This document shows, in pieces, positions 12,975 to 22,543 of a stretch of DNA of 64,000 bases (position 1 is its first letter; each line of letters begins with the position of its first letter). A program made the translations under genes and the position numbers. Source of the DNA: Hyaloscypha bicolor E (lineage: Eukaryota > Ascomycota > Leotiomycetes > Helotiales > Hyaloscyphaceae); NCBI RefSeq assembly GCF_002865645.1, contig NW_020194519.1:431542-495541 (forward strand). The letters are read 5' to 3'. The notes beneath the pieces were generated by a model that was not told where the DNA came from, made no database searches, and saw only the letters and a list, made by a program, of their open reading frames with translations.

Positions 12975-13919
12975 CTATGAATGTTCATGTCCATGAACCT
13001 CGTGTCCATGAGCCTCGGTTTGCCCAGCAGCCGCTCTGGCATGGTGAGCTCGTTGCCACTCCTGGATCTTGTCAAACTTCTTGCATTTGTGCTGCGTGTT
13101 AAAATCGGGTGTTGCTCCCAACTCCGCTTCGGGCTCCAGCACGTGTAAAAAGGGTGTCACATCTGCGTAACACATCAACCGAATTCTTAGAGCGTCTATG
13201 CAGTGATCGACGTGCTGTGAGGGTGTCAATAAATATGTTTGTTGACAAGATCAGGAAACTTACAATTCTTAAGAACTCGTCATCATCTTGGAACGTCGGG
13301 TTGTCGCTGTAATCATACTCGTCCTTGTACGTATATTGTCGAACCATATCCAAGCAGTGAAGGCTGTGAAAGACTTCAAGACCAGCTAATACACCTCCAT
13401 TTTCTGAGTAGAACCAATTATGCTCTTTCGACTTGTTCAATGCGGGAAGTTGTTCCAGTGGAACGTCAACCGATCCGACTGTTGCTTCTGTTATTTCTAT
13501 CCTTGTAAGAGCTTTTCGATGAACTTACTCTTCCAGAGGTCGCTCCATGATTTCTCAAGCTTGGGTGTAGGTTTACCTCTATATGCACTTGGCTGGTAGA
13601 AGGTGTTCGAAAATTGGACGTCTTCGTACTCTACAATATCAAACACCGGAGCTACAAGAATTTACATCAGCTGTTTATCTCACTTCTATTCTATTGTCCC
13701 CTCTTCTGTCGACTTACACCATGCGTTGAGCTGCCGCGTGCACTCGATATCCGTGAGTTTCTTCGGGGTTATCCACGAATGGAAGTTGCTAGCAATTGAT
13801 ATTATGGCCAGGATCCATCCTAACAAGGCGAATTTGTTGGAGATAATCCTCCGTTTCCCAATGACGGAGGAGATTGGCTGGGGAAGAAAGCTCTCTGACT
13901 CGGAATCGTCGAACTCCAT
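12975..13919 (-). CDS. UstYa-type (DUF3328) oxidase, four exons
   Basis: Exons read 13919-13718, 13651-13529, 13487-13264 and 13214-12975, all GT-AG with phases that agree, giving 262 residues. Introns are 66, 41 and 49 nt. An acidic tail (1-20) precedes one membrane helix (about 30-46). Exon 2 carries the family's PVFDIVEYEDVQF and PSAYRGKPTPKLEKSW-type segments. Exon 3 has LPALNKS and the first motif HSLHC (149-153), and exon 4 opens with the second, HVDHC (184-188). The C-terminus ends in a His-rich tail (HGHEVHGHEHS), which could bind metal; that is speculation. UstYa enzymes oxidatively crosslink Tyr-containing core peptides in the secretory route. This one is the nearer of the two oxidases to the precursor gene at 16039 and is transcribed away from it. 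Confidence 0.87.
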
Positions 13920-14625
13920 ACCGGCGTAAGTCTTCTATTCTTTCGCATCCAAGTATTGATGAAAATTCAACACTGACGGGACATCAAGTTGGAGAGAAAG
14001 GTTTCAAAACACGGCACAAGATTGACTAATACCAAGATTGCAACCGGTCTTAGAAATCAAGCATACATCGTGCCGGCAATAACTTTAGGTTAACTTCTTA
14101 CACGATGAGACAATGAGAGCCTAGCCTAGTACCACAAGAAAGCCTTCGCGGGGTTTCAATCAGCAGCTACACCTTGCCTTGGGCGGTGTTTCCCCAAAAT
14201 GACCGAATCCATCAGTTTAGGGGCTCGCTTAGGCCTTGGCGACCTGATCCTGCTCGTAAACAACCCTGTCAACTCTTATCTGAATGAGGGGTACATCTCA
14301 AGATGTAGTCAGTAGAGAGATGACTTGCCCAGATAGGAAGTTCGGTATGGAAGACCCCACAGTTGGATATATATCTTATCGGTTTCTAAGCCCGAGTCAG
14401 CGCTAATGTCCTCCTAAGCGCTCTGCATATCATCGAGAACTATATAGTAATCAAAAAGTAAATTATCTTTACTACCAGGGTGCAACGTGGAGAGTATATC
14501 ACACCTTACAATACAATCACGCGACGAACTAACCCGTTTTATTAAGGAAAAGAGGAGAGATAAGCCCGAAAAAAATACAAGGAGCATCCCAAAAGGGGTT
14601 TGGTTCGTACTATGATCCATATCCT

Positions 14626-14648
14626 AAGGCCCGGGCCGCCCGGGCCTT
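14626..14648. repeat. GC-rich palindrome
   Basis: Ten-base arms AAGGCCCGGG and CCCGGGCCTT flank CCG. It stands out in an otherwise unremarkable intergenic stretch. It could be a recognition site or chance; nothing around it decides. Confidence 0.5.
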
Positions 14649-15044
14649 GAAAGCCAGATTTAGAGGGTAAGAAGGCCTAGAAAGCCCGAAAATCCCGAAA
14701 GGCCCCCGCGGAAGCCCTGAAAGTAGCTTGGTCAGCCCAGAAGAGCTCGGGACCTCCCTTTAGAAAACCGCACGCGCTGTAACGAAAAAGTAGCTTGCGA
14801 TACGTAAAGACTCAAGTACTTTACAACATTACGCGTAGCGTTACAAGTCCACCACCCTGTTCAAACGGTTAGTGGTTAGTGGCCTCCATTAAACCTCTGG
14901 GTGAAGCTTTGGATCGTCTCAAGGCACGATAATGAATCAAGAACCATGATTCACTCGTAATTTAGAAAAACAACTCAGCACTCTGGCGAGCGAGAACTTG
15001 CCCAGGATGTTTACTCTTGTAGCCGTGTCGGCCGCCCTGACCAG

Positions 15045-15417
15045 TAATCACGAGGTTTCCACCAGTTCGCCTATTTCCCTAGAAATAGGCGAGGTACACC
15101 GAAAAGCAAATTTCAGCGAAACGCAAGTTGATTTTCTCGCGGGCAAAATCGTCTTTTTGGTCCGTGCGTCGAAAATCGAAATCGCACCTTACTCTTAACT
15201 TGCTCGTAGAATATTATTTTTGGTGAGCGAAACTTAATAAGAGTATCTAAATCTTATTTTTATTACTTAAATAATACTTTTGCTTCTTCGGATTTCTTAG
15301 GAGAAGGCGTGGTTAGAGAGAAATAAAAAAATATTTGCGTTTCGCTGAAATTTGCTTTTCGGTGTACCTCGCCTATTTTTAGGGAAATAGGCGAAACTGG
15401 TGGAAACCTCGCGATTA
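15045..15417. mobile_element. 373-bp MITE-like element with ~75-bp inverted ends
   Basis: The left arm begins TAATCACGAGGTTTCCACCA and the right arm, reverse complemented, TAATCGCGAGGTTTCCACCA. The match continues with a few mismatches for about 75 bp to CAGCGAAACGCAA. Each arm also holds a small internal hairpin (CGCCTATTTCCCT/GAAATAGGCG). TA at both outer edges fits a TA target duplication. The 220-bp core has no coding capacity and is AT-rich. This is a non-autonomous inverted-repeat transposon, probably Tc1/mariner-like (inferred from TA), inserted between the oxidase genes and the peptide precursor gene. Confidence 0.75.
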
Positions 15418-16038
15418 GTTGACTTCAACGCCCACCCCCTAAATTTAAACCTTCTAAATTCTTTTTTGTCAACTCGCACAGGTTCAGCTGAGAATGAACT
15501 GACCTGCCCCATCTAGCTAAAATGCCGCCGCCGGAAAATTATTGCATGTCCGAAGCTCGTCCATTGCCAAGTCAAATTTCACCACCGCGCGCCAATGTGA
15601 AGTCAAACGCCACGGGTTTTCCCCAGATGCATCTCCAGGTGTACGTACCTCCCTAATGCAGCTTATTTGGCCCACATCAATGCCTGCAATATAAGCGATT
15701 CGCGGAGTTGACTCCATTATTGGAACCTTGGAGGAAGTCCCGAATAGGCTGGCATTCCTGAGACGGCGAAGACCTGACAGACCGATACGAGTTTGAGCGT
15801 TGCCACCTCATAGCATAGAATTAGTCTCATTAGGGCAGGTGGTAGCTGGGATAACGGGATGCTGTTCCGGAAGAGCCGCTGCATTAGAATTTCAACTATA
15901 TCTTCTCATGGGATTGACATATCTCAAATCAACCTTCATATTTAATCTTGCTTCATCTCTAAAAGCCTCCCTATCTCGAACCTAGACACACTCAAACCAC
16001 ATTTTTTTGAATTACAAGCCCTTACAAGAAGCTTCAAA

Positions 16039-16293
16039 ATGCAGCTTTCCACACTCCTCATCCTGGTTCCGGCCCCGCTGGCCGCTGCTCTTCCAGCACC
16101 TGCCAACGACATCCTCTCCGAAATCCAAGGTCGCAAAGCCAGTCCCATCGCCGAAGCCGAACCTATCCTCTACATCAAACGAACTGGGTACGGAGACAAG
16201 CGCGAGGCAAGCCCAGAGGCAGAGGCTGAAGCCGAACCCATCCTCTACATCAAGCGAACTGGGTATGGCGACAAGCATGAGATTGAGGGTTAA
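16039..16293 (+). CDS. Candidate dikaritin-like RiPP precursor with two Kex2 repeats
   Basis: This 84-residue, intronless protein has a signal peptide (about 1-18, MQLSTLLILVPAPLAAALP). After it come two copies of PILYIKRTGYGD (42-53 and 67-78; 16162-16197 and 16237-16272), spaced 25 residues apart. Basic pairs KR occur at 47-48, 54-55 and 72-73, and the last repeat has KH (79-80). The linker EASPEAEAEAEP can be parsed entirely as X-Ala/X-Pro dipeptides, as in yeast alpha-factor spacers trimmed by Ste13-type peptidases. Secreted repeat precursors with KR-E/A linkers and Tyr-bearing cores next to UstYa genes define dikaritin RiPPs; two UstYa-type genes lie 2.1 kb upstream. Candidate cores are ILYI and TGYGD, or the uncut dodecapeptide. 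An alpha-pheromone is less likely because there is no Trp/Gly-Gln core. Function is inferred; the repeat architecture is seen directly. Confidence 0.75.
   Translation: MQLSTLLILVPAPLAAALPAPANDILSEIQGRKASPIAEAEPILYIKRTGYGDKREASPEAEAEAEPILYIKRTGYGDKHEIEG
16162..16272 (+). repeat. Two-copy core-peptide repeat inside the precursor gene
   Basis: Two 36-bp copies (16162-16197, 16237-16272) encode the same twelve residues with a 75-bp period and differ mainly at third positions, for example AAACGA/AAGCGA and TACGGAGAC/TATGGCGAC. Silent differences with identical peptide output suggest selection on the peptide rather than a fresh duplication. Confidence 0.85.
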
Positions 16294-16800
16294 GTGGATT
16301 GAGTACTTGAAGCAAGACAGCCGCTTTTCAGACTTTCTTAATATTGGCCATTTAAGGTGGGAGAACGTGAAGTGCGATGGGATCAGGGAGCGAGTTAGTG
16401 AACGTTGGCATGTGAGGAGATTTGTTTAAAATGCAGCGCAAAGCGCAGAACTCAATTGTTAAGACATGCCAATGCACTGAAATCAAACCGTATCTGATGT
16501 GGAAGAAGCGAAAGTCTCCAACTCTCAAAATCGGTCGGTGACGCGGCCGCAAGTTTGGCGTAGTTTTGTTCAGAAATTATAAAATTGTCCCCGTCTCAGG
16601 TCCTCAAGTGCTGTGTGTCCCGCTCTCCCCTTGAAGAAGTGCTTCGAGGGCTTTCATCTTGTCGCGTTTCAGCAACTTCATTGCTTTCCTGGTTCTCTCC
16701 AAGTGGTTCACTCCTGCCTCCAGTATATCAAGATACAACCGGAGAGACACCGATTTGCTATTCCGAGGTTAGAAAATGAAAACAAAAATTAAAGAGAAAT
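16294..16800. other. 3' flank of the precursor gene, no gene seen
   Basis: Balanced-composition sequence with no supported coding frame, ending where the AT-rich block begins. The tail of the precursor transcript should lie here. A longer plus-strand frame that overlaps the precursor gene (16007-16429) is in another phase and has no features of its own. Confidence 0.5.
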
Positions 16801-19800
16801 ATCTTGTAATAATTATTAATAATAAAGAACATTTTAAGAAAACCCCAATATTTTATTTCGTTCTTACTTAAAGACGTTTATATTCATTAGATAGTAATAG
16901 AAGTAGTAACTCAATCTCTCTTTCTAGCAGAACAAGCCAAATCTGCAAAGAATGTAAAATTATCACCCACAAAAATACGCTGCCAGCCCCTAGCCCCTAA
17001 TTTGGCTAGCGCCCCACACCTCACCGCCCGCTCAAAGCGTATGCCCGGTAGCAATGACCCTTCTATTAATTAGTATAATAATAACGAGGGTTTTTATCGT
17101 GAAAAAATTAGCTAGAGTTATAGTCTTATATAGTAATAATAGCTTCCCGTTCTCAGTTTAATTAAATACCTTATTACGGGTGAGTTATCTCAAGTTCTAT
17201 CGAAATTATTACTATCCTACTATAACCCTACCATAATATATACTACTGCTAGCCAGTAGTATATTTTTTCCTCTTGTAAAGACCGAGCTTTTAATATTTC
17301 CAGGGTAAATAATATATTACCGCTTATGGTAGTATATACTAAAAAGTTTTCTGGGATTTCCTTATCCAGAACAAGAAATCTAGATAATAAAGGGAGAGGG
17401 CAGGTAAGAAGCTTACTACTACTGAGTATTTTCTAGGACTACTTAAATAACTTATAGGTAATATAGAAATATAATAAAGAAAAAAAGAAAATAAGAGAAT
17501 TTAATTAAAATTCTCGTAATAAATAAAGTCTATATAAAACCATACTATTAATAAGCCTCTAAATTATATCTAACTTATTACTAGTAAGCTATATTAATAT
17601 TCTTTTTTATTAGGAGATATTATTTCTTTCCCTTAGAATAAATAAGATAAAAGATATTAAAATTCTTTTTATTCTTTATTTTATTTATATCCTTTATATT
17701 AAGAATATTCCGATTCTACTATATAGCCTTTAAAAGAACTAAAATAGCCTTCTATTTCCTATATCTCTTTTAAAACTTATTCTAGTCTTAATTATATAAT
17801 ATAAATAAGAAAAATATAAACTAGAAAGATTTATTAATAATAAGGAATTCCTTAGATATTTAGATCTTTTACCTTCTAATTACCCTAACTAGCTTTAATA
17901 TATCCCTATATAATAGGGAAGTAGTTCTTATATAAGGCTTGCCAGAATTATAAAGAAATAAAATACCCGTTTATAATAAGTATTTCCCTAAATTCCTAAT
18001 TATAAACTAGATCTATAAGCTCTAATATTTTCCTATAAATTATTAAAGAAAGAGCAAGTACTAAGGGCCAAGGAACTAGCTTTAACTTCTTATTATTACC
18101 GAGAAAGTTAAAGGTAATATAAGAAGCTTAAGATCTTAAAGCTTTAGCTATAAGCTTTAATTATTTCGGAATTACTAAGATTTCTCTAAAATTAAGCTTA
18201 AACTTCCCCAAGAAAATTAAAATCCTATCTATAGCTAGTAGTTTATTATTATTAAAGAATTTAGTTATAATATTCTATAGGTCTTGAAAATTCTCGGTAT
18301 TACTAAGGATTTTAAGAGAAATATCTTATAATTTTTGAGAATTCTCGGTATTAATAAGGAATTTACTAAAAGGCTTACTATTAATAAGGAATTTGGTAAG
18401 AGGCCCAAGTATTTTAGTAAAAGGCTCGGTAGTACTAAAGAATTTTACTAGCTAGGCTAAAGAAGCCCTAATAGAAACGAATCTTTTTTTTTTACTTAAT
18501 ATTAACTATATATTTAAGAGAATACAATCTAATATTATATTTTATACTAGAGAATAAGCTTATAAAAATTAGCCTATTATAAAAGCCGGGTTTTCTTAAA
18601 AAGAATATAAGAATTAGTATTAATAAGGTTTTTAGGTAAAATATAAGCCTTTTCTAATATATAACTATAATTAATTTCTTATTATAAATAAGTACTTATA
18701 AAAAGCTTCTTTTCTTTCTTTATTATAAATAATATAATATTAAAAGAAAAGTAAAAATAATATTTAAAATTAGCTTTATATAAATAAAGATCTTTACTAG
18801 GAGAGCTTATTAGCTAAGGAAAGCCTTGTTTATACCGAGAATTTTTTTACTATTTTTGATTTCTAATAACCTTTTATATTAAAGTAATTTCAAAATAATA
18901 ATTACAGATAGTTTTTTTAATATAGCTAAGGAATTAAATAATAACTTTAACTTTAATACTAAGTAATCTAATATTATTATAATATAAGAATAGCTTATTA
19001 ATAATAAGTATTAAGCTTATATTAAAAAGGATATTAATATTAAAAAGAAAATAAAGAGAATTATTAAGACTTCTAAATCTGCTCTTATATTATAAACTCT
19101 AAAGGCTTATATCTTATTAGTACTAATTTCCTTATAAAAAGCTTATTTCTAATAATCTTTTCCAGGTTTTATAAGTAATTTATAACTTTTATTACTTTTA
19201 GATATCCTTAATAAGGCTAAGAAAACCTTAATACTGCCTTATTTAAATATCTATAATATATTTATAAATAAATTGAGTCTATCTATTAACTAAAAGGCTT
19301 ATTATAGCTAAAGAAACTCCTTAACTTATTAGAAATAAGAAATTATACTACTATTTATTTATATACTTTAAAAATAAGGATAATAGCAAGTTTTTAGTTT
19401 GCTTTTATATGCCTTTAATATTATAATAGTTTAGAATAAGTTCAAGTTTATAAAACAGAAAAGTAATAGAGAAATCCCTTATTATTATTAACTATTTCAA
19501 AATATATAAAAGCTTTAAATAAGCTTAAGACAAATTCTTATTTCTAATAATATTTTATTTTATTTAGCTTATTACTAATAAGAAATAAGCTATAAGAAGT
19601 AAAGTATTAATAAGCTCTTATATTTTAACTTATAAGAACTTATATAAAATATAGGAATTTAATTAATACCTTCTTAAATAAGTATTTGGGGAAAAGCTTA
19701 TTTATAATAAATATATTTATATTTGAAATAGCCCTAATTACCGGAAAATAATATAAGCTATTTATATATTTACTTTTTAGTACTTATTATAGGTAAATAA

Positions 19801-21700
19801 GATTCTTTCTCTTTAAGCTTATTATATTACTATATTTAATAAGAAAAAAGGGAAAATTAAAAATAAATCTTCTATTTCAGAAAATAAATTAATATAGGAG
19901 TAAAAAGATTATTTTAAATAAGCTTTTTTAAAAGACTTATTACTAATAAATAAATAGGAACTAAGTTCTTTATATTATATTTAAATATTAATAAGCCTTA
20001 TCTTTATCTAGTTTATACTTTTTTAGAATAAATTAAAATATCTTATATAATATAAAAATATATATTCTAGTAAATTAATATTTAAAACCGAGTTATATAG
20101 AGAAATAAATTACTTATAAAATCTCTTTTAATTTCCTTATTATAAATATTTCTTTGAGATTTTCTTATTATTAATAATTAATTAGGAGGCCTCTACTTTT
20201 ATAGAATATTTTAGGTATAACTTTCTTAATATTAGTATAAATTATAAGCTATATAAAACCTACTTTTTTTAGTAAAGGAACTACTAATAGCTTTATTCGA
20301 AAAAGAAATAGGGCTTAAAAAGAATTTATAATTAGGATAATTAGAATACTAATTTTAATTCAAGTTTAATTATTAGGTATTTAGTTAGCTAGAATAATAA
20401 TCCTATAACTTTAAGAAAGAATTTTATAAACCCTAATTAGTTTAGAAATATAAAGTATTATACTTATAAAAGGAAGTATATTTATATTAGTAAATAAAAT
20501 ATTTAAAAAGGTTTACTAAAAACGAGGCTTCTTTTTATATTTAAAGAAGTTCGGTATTAATGAGTTTTTAATTAACTTTAGTATATTACTAAAATAATAT
20601 CTTATTTAAAATAATCTTAACTTCTTCTAATATAAATGCCATATTAAACTAAAGAAAAGTAATACAAATTTCTCGTTTTTACTAAGCCTTTTTATTCAAA
20701 TCTATACTTTATTTCCTAAGATAATTTAGGTAATAGTAATATAATAATTACTATTAACTAAGTTCTAAAACTCGTTAGTAATAAGCTTTATTTAATAGAA
20801 AATAGACTTACTATAACTATAAGATTTCTATTTTATAAGAAGTTCAAAGTCTCTTATAAGATAGTATAATAAGAAGTATTAAGAGTTATAGGTATCTAAA
20901 AAGCTTATTAATAACGCGCTTTTATTAGAAGATTAAAAGAATAATAATATATAAGGTTATTACTAATAACTTAATTATTTTAGTTATAAATAAGAAAAGT
21001 ATTAATATAGTACTTTATAAAAAGTTTAATAATAACGAGCTTCTACTTATAATTATAAGAAAGCAGATTTTTATTATTTATATTAAGAGGTTTATTTAAA
21101 AGCTTATTAGTAATAACCTTTTTAGATATGATAAGAGAAATAGATTTACTAGTACTAACTAATATAGAAGTATTAGAATAGCGGCCTAAATCTTTATTAG
21201 TAACGAGCTTTTTTAGATAGGAAATATAGCTTATAAGAATAATACTTGGCTTGAGTATCTTAATAGATATTACTATTTTATTTATAGGGCTAGTAGAGTC
21301 TTCTAATAAACTCGTAAATAATAAGCTTTTATTAATATAAAAATTATACTTACTATAGTTATTTTTTAGGGCAAATAATAAGATAATTAAGGCAAGCTTA
21401 AAGGATTTCTTATAGAGCTTAGTAAGTAGTATAATATTGGCTATAAAAAGCTCGTTAGTAACAAGCCTTTTTAAGCCTTATTCTTAATAAGATATATATA
21501 TTAGTAGTTAATTTTAAAAGATATTAATATCCTAATTAGTTATTTGAATACTATTTTAAAAGGTGAACTAGAAAGATATAGTAAGTAATACTAAAAGCTT
21601 ATTAATACTGAGGATTCAAGTTTGCTTATTAGGAGCGAAGATATTATATATAAGTTAATATTTTATTATATTTTTGGTAGGTTAAAGGAAGTATATAGAG
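16800..21700. mobile_element. Second AT-rich RIP-degraded repeat block
   Basis: Nearly five kilobases of AT-rich DNA with no usable open frame and a predominance of TAA/TAG. Between about 18.2 and 21.6 kb a degenerate motif close to CTCGTTAGTAATAAGC recurs on both strands, suggesting that the ancestral sequence was itself repetitive. Element borders, terminal repeats and class cannot be read by eye. The block separates the candidate RiPP island from the NLR gene. Confidence 0.75.
18240..21620. repeat. Recurring degenerate motif, CTCG(T/G)TA(G/A)TAATAAG-like
   Basis: Related copies are visible near 18290, 18345, 18375, 18430, 20768, 20898, 21035, 21105, 21198, 21313, 21453 and 21593, often preceded by AAAAGG or AAAAAG and followed by CTTTT. 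Both orientations occur and spacing is roughly 50-150 bp within clusters. It could be a RIP-mutated minisatellite or the shared core of several small elements. Confidence 0.4.
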
Positions 21701-22543
21701 AGTATAAATATATACGAGGTTATGGTGAGTTACGTGGTACTTGCCCGATTAGGAAAGGTGAGTCGTGTACGTGCCCCGGCAGAATCCGCTGCCGCCCCTA
21801 GGCAGCGTATTATTTCGGAATGAATATATGAGAATAAAGACTTGGCAGATAGCCAAAGTTTCCCAAAGTTTTTTGAAATTTTCTTAACTTCAATTCAACT
21901 ATAAACAAAATCTTCAAACCGACTATTAAACCTAGAGATTCGTTGTGAATACTTCCGACAAATCAAAATAATCCTTTAAACTTATGCTCTCTTCTAAAGA
22001 CTTAATATATTCATTAACCAAGATTAACTCTTCTAAATTTCGTAGCTCCGAAGAGCTCGGTAAGGCCATTCTTCAGTGTCCAAATATCCCAGGCCAATCG
22101 CGAGAGACCGAATTCCGGTTGTCTTAATCCCGAAAAGGCTAGTAACAAACTCGAATATCGTTCGAAATTCGAGTGGAGCTTGACAAGCGCGATTGCGAGA
22201 TTGTTTATACAATTCATTTATACATGCCAAACTCCGCTGCGATTCATCCCAGAATTGCCAACACACTGAATGCAGATGTGTCAAGGGATATAGTGAGGGG
22301 AAGGTCAGGTGACTTTCATACTTTATAAATCGTCTCACTTTATGAATATTGTGTAAATAGCTTAAGTCAGGGCTTTCTTTACGAACCTCTTCTCTCCTTG
22401 GAGACAATCAATTTGCTCCGGCCGCATTTGACCTTGTTCATACTTTTGAACCATCACAGACATAATTGAGCAGAGGTTGAGTTTAGTTAACCTCCCTCTC
22501 ACCTCCCAGAGCTCCCCAAAGACTCGTATGCGAATATTGTCAT
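21701..22543. other. Intergenic region downstream of the NLR gene
   Basis: Composition returns to normal at about 21.7 kb. No gene is supported. Overlapping minus-strand frames between 22014 and 22407 lack any domain signature. The 3' untranslated region of the NLR-like gene should lie at its right end. Confidence 0.5.

Larger units (their letters stand above)
13920..16038. other. Intergenic region between oxidase and precursor genes
   Basis: Two kilobases without a supported gene. It contains a GC-rich palindrome at 14626-14648 (10-bp arms AAGGCCCGGG around CCG), several CCCGAAA-type short repeats around 14660-14720, and the 373-bp inverted-repeat element at 15045-15417. The stretch 15420-16038 probably holds the precursor gene's promoter; a TATTTAAT-like site lies near 15939 and a pyrimidine-rich leader follows. 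Small frames here have no domain or signal-peptide support. Confidence 0.55.

Noticed and set aside
16039..16293. Alpha-factor-type mating pheromone precursor
   Set aside because: KR and EA/SP spacers fit, but ascomycete alpha-pheromone cores contain Trp and a Gly-Gln turn, which are absent, and UstYa-type genes lie nearby.
16007..16429. 140-codon plus-strand frame overlapping the precursor gene
   Set aside because: Different phase from the repeat-bearing frame; its apparent repeats are only the shadow of the precursor repeats.
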